Source: Nymphaea colorata (lineage: Eukaryota; Streptophyta; Magnoliopsida; Nymphaeales; Nymphaeaceae). From it: a DNA stretch of 64,000 nt. Below the pieces are notes generated by a model that saw nothing but the letters and a program-made list of their open reading frames with translations, was not told the DNA's origin and searched no databases. Location: NCBI RefSeq assembly GCF_008831285.2, contig NC_045138.2:25081934-25145933 (forward strand), written 5' to 3'. Within the stretch, counting starts at the first letter, position 1. Each line of letters opens with the position of its first letter. Made by a program: the position numbers and the translations under genes. Below, piece after piece: positions 60,601-64,000 of the stretch.

Positions 60601-63600
60601 CATTCAAATCAAAGACTTTTGTCCAGTACTGAATAGATCTTGCCAGATGACCCTTTAACAAGTTTTAGCCGATGATCCTATCAAACATTTTTAACTGTGT
60701 AAGCATTTAGCAGATGCATGAAGTTAGGCCACTTCAAGCTTTGAATCAGCTATAGAGCTGCTTGAAATTTCAGGTAAATGTCATAAGTCGCATAAGGGAG
60801 CATGTGACAGTGTCCTCCTTTCCCTTTCCGCCACCTTCCCCACTTTTTCTTTGAAAAAAATAGTCTTCCTCAAGAGAAATATAACAATTCCAATATGTTG
60901 AATAACTTCGTTTCATTTTTTTTCTTTTAATTTTCTACCGTTAAACTCGAGTAAAAGCCTCGGAGAACATCACATAGCTGGTTGAGATGAGGGCATATGA
61001 AAATGGCATATCTTTAGTTAGATTCCCGTGGAAGTTAGGTGTCTGCAATTTAAGGTAATGGGATATGTTACCTAAGTTGAAGGGTACAAAGATGCGATTG
61101 TTGATGTCGATGCAGCTCATGATCCTAGAAACAAGGGGAATGGAAGGGTTTTGGTGTGGCAGTAGGTAGTTAACCTCTTGTTCACCTGTAAAAAATTCCT
61201 TGCTGCATTCACAACCGCGTAAGACCCTGATGACATCGTCATCTTGTGTACAAGAAACCACTCTTGCTTTATAAAATGACTGTTGTATGTATGCCTGTTG
61301 CTTCTTTCTCAGTCAGTTTCCAACTAAGATTTAGGCATTGCGTGTTGGGAAACTTCTCCGTTCCCCCCAGTTTTGTTCTGTATATAAGCCTTCATATGCT
61401 GCCACATCTAATTGAAAGGTCTCTTCGCTTGACGACAATGAATACGACATTTCCAACCCACATCACACCCTTATAAGAATATGTGGAAGAGAATATGTTA
61501 TTAAAGTTCCCACGCTTTTATCCATGCAATGATGTTCCAGTTAATTAACTATTTCAAGGTCGATTGCATTCAATATTATTATACTTTTGTACATTTGAGT
61601 AGTAGATGATTGTTAAAGTAAAATATGTTGTGTTCTTTTCTGCAACGTAACGTGGGAGGATAACCTTGCATTATACGAATAAATTTGATAACAATTTTCA
61701 CCACCAATTAAGCAGTTAATAAGAAGTTTACTTGAAAAATGTCAAGTTAAAGAACTTAGATGAGTCTCAACCTTGTCATTTTACTATTTCATTTGATTTA
61801 TTCACGTGAGGCTTGGCGGTTGGACCTCGCCTTCTTCTTCAACCAAAGGCAAGTTAATGAATTGAGACATCTACCACGACAAGTAGTAACGCAGTTTATA
61901 CTTAGGAGATCTATAAGAAAGGTGTCAAGTTGAAGATCATAGATCAAATCTCAAGATCGGCTTATACATCTGCCCAACACCTATTTAGTGTAAAAATCCC
62001 ACATCTCCCTAGAATCGATCGAACTCCTGACCCACTTGAGTAGGGAGAGTTGTATGCGCCACAAGCATACGCAGTAAGAGTGGAGGGACATTTTTGTGAT
62101 TTTTTATATAGAAATGTTCTTTCTTGTCTTTTTATTTTTTTCGATTTTTACTTTTATCTTTATTTCTTTTTTTGTATAAACAGAATTATTTTCATCATTT
62201 TTGAAAAAATCAAAAATCATGCACCCATATAACGAGTTTCACCGCCACTTGAAAACACAGACTTCCGGCAAGTAAAATTCGTAATATACAGGTGTCAACC
62301 CTACCAAATGATTGAAATTTGGTAACCTATAAAAGCACCACCCTTCTTGCCACCTTTTAAGCATGATTCTCCACTACCAAATACATAAAATAACATTAAT
62401 CATGCACTAAAAAAATGGCTGGATGCTTGTTAGTGGCTCTGTCTTGGTAGATCATCGATGTCCTGACCTACTTGACTTTGACTCTGTCATATATCATTTC
62501 AGCATATTCTAAGGATAACGGCATCCTATTTCAATACATTTCAGTCCGAAAACTTAGGTAAAGAAATAATACAGCAAGCTTTGTGGTTTTGTACATTATC
62601 GGCCAAGACATACTCGATCGAGCTAACCAGCTCGGCGGAGGAATTCCAAGTTCATTATTGCAGTCTGGTTGAGACAGTTCACGCGTCACCATGCTTCCGG
62701 TCAATGGTTGCAAGTGAGAGAAAATCATGATGTTGCTTCATGAAATAGTTGGTGCATCTCGACGTTAAAATATTTTTCTCAAAGCTCTATTCAATTACAC
62801 ACATATAATATGCATAGCAGATTATGGTGGCTTTTTATATATGTTAGTTGAAGTGCCCAACTGCTTCGAAGTTGCCATATTTTTTCTATTCCGGCCTACT
62901 ACTCAACTTGGTCAATACTCTACCAATAAGGTGTCCCAACTTTCTGAATTTTCCAATACTTCCAATACAAGCTGGCACAGATCTGCTTTTTCAGAAAACA
63001 AGAGCAAATTGCTTTCATTTACGTCTACTGAACAAGTGGATACATATACAAATTTAAGGAAATGAAAGAAGAAGATAATTATAAAGCATTATCCAACGAT
63101 ATACCACAAGATTCGAGGCCGGCTTCTAGAGAAAAGCACAGCTACGTGCAATCTCTTGAGAGAATAAATCATAGACTCATATTGAACAAGGCCCCACCTT
63201 TAGAAAAAACCCGCCTGAATCAGGGGCGGAGGGAGGGGGGGCCGCCTACGCCATGGCCCCACCCCAACCAAATTTTTTTAAAAAAATTTAGTGTAAAAAT
63301 TGATTTTTTTTTTTGTCTTTTTTGAATATAAGTTCAGTAAATCCAGTCTCCATTTGGCCCACCCTTGCAAAAAATTTCGGCTCCGCCCCTGACCTCAATA
63401 ATGAATGTGAATGCAGTAGTAGACCAGGTAGACGACTCCTCTACGCAGACAAACCTCCTGGCTGTTTCTGTAATATACTATGTGTATCCTTTGCCACAAA
63501 AGGTTCCTGCTTGGTGATGTAGGCGTCCCTCCCTTCCATCCAAATGACCAGATGCAGTCAGCTACACGACAGCAAGATCAACGCATGATGCAACGCATGA

Positions 63601-64000
63601 TGTCATATCAAAGATGTATGATACTCTTTTCTTCACTGACCTTAAGTAAAAAACAAGACATAGGTTAAAGAAGAATCACTTATGTGATTATACAATATAT
63701 ATGGAGAGAGAACGAGAGAGAGAGAAGACGACCGAAGTGGGTGATGAACTCTGTCATTGAAAGTGCATCCCACCGAAAAGAAAGAAAGGTTTGGTGGAAC
63801 CTAACCACAAAGTTAAGTGAGAGTTGACATGAAGGAGTGCATCAGTACCTAAGAGGAAGATGAATCAAATCATGTGGGCGATGCAAGATCAAACGATATG
63901 AATGACGAATGACAAGAATAAGATGTGTCGCTACTTCGGTAGAAGTGAGTAATAAACGGAGACAAAGTTGAATAGTCGACCCAAGTTCTTAGGTGGCAGA
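57700..64000. other. Intergenic region; no named gene
   Basis: It holds a 21-bp tandem repeat (GATATTGTGATTAAGAAA twice) at about 59171-59213, a (TTA)n tract near 60371-60390, a MITE at 63221-63391 and a (GA)n patch near 63705-63725. A minus-strand frame at 61261-60941 (106 residues) has no motif I recognise. No RNA genes were seen. Confidence 0.5.
63221..63391. mobile_element. hAT-like MITE of the CAGGGGCGGAG family
   Basis: Perfect 11-bp terminal inverted repeats, CAGGGGCGGAG and CTCCGCCCCTG, bound a 171-bp AT-rich interior. The flanking 8-mers GCCTGAAT and ACCTCAAT match at 6 of 8, in line with an 8-bp hAT-type target duplication. It is related to the copies at 22777 and 38593. Confidence 0.7.

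Noticed and set aside
60941-61261. 106-residue minus-strand frame
   Set aside because: No motif, no splice context and isolated in intergenic sequence. Mentioned within the region entry only.

Overview
This is a stretch of plant nuclear DNA, almost certainly from a flowering plant. It is AT-rich and gene-poor, its genes have spliced exons with GT..AG introns and upstream TATA boxes, and it carries Ty1/copia retrotransposons, hAT-like MITEs and long (TA)n, (GA)n and (CA)n tracts. The sequence alone does not fix the species.

The recognisable host genes are a cluster of BAHD acyltransferases of the agmatine/putrescine hydroxycinnamoyltransferase-like type, which make phenolamides from hydroxycinnamoyl-CoA and an amine. 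There are four copies and one relic. Copy A is on the minus strand at 4946-7372, D on the plus strand at 13017-14314, B on the plus strand at 29694-31851 and C on the plus strand at 40181-42664. An eroded second-exon pseudogene lies at about 43455-43871. A, B and C each have two exons with a phase-0 intron at the same place (after ...DLVQ). D has no intron and carries a frameshift exactly where the intron should be. A and B are diverging inverted duplicates. They are identical over 748 bp (promoter, 5' UTR and the first 220 codons) and then diverge abruptly, which is the pattern left by gene conversion.

Between the genes lie layered repeats. Examples are a 134-bp tandem duplication upstream of A, a 71-unit (TA)n, a dispersed repeat shared by 8300-10200 and 17360-20310, and a near-perfect 138-bp hairpin at 10687-10824. 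Degenerate copia fragments occupy 14480-17350, and a roughly 2-kb tandem segmental duplication spans 22060-25975. Several short hAT-like elements are present; one at 35170-35333 has a perfect 8-bp target duplication. From 47840 to 53980 there is a nearly full-length but inactivated minus-strand Ty1/copia element with two 408-bp LTRs. Its leader carries an unusual ACCGGT repeat array with a 20-21 bp period.

The remaining space (1-4860, 20310-22050, 25980-29570, 31900-39900, 43900-47830 and 53990-64000) contains no gene I can name. Two weak candidate exons are listed, at 45140-45433 and 57541-57690. No pathway partner genes (decarboxylases, 4CL, P450s) are visible, so the cluster is best described as a local tandem/inverted array of one family.
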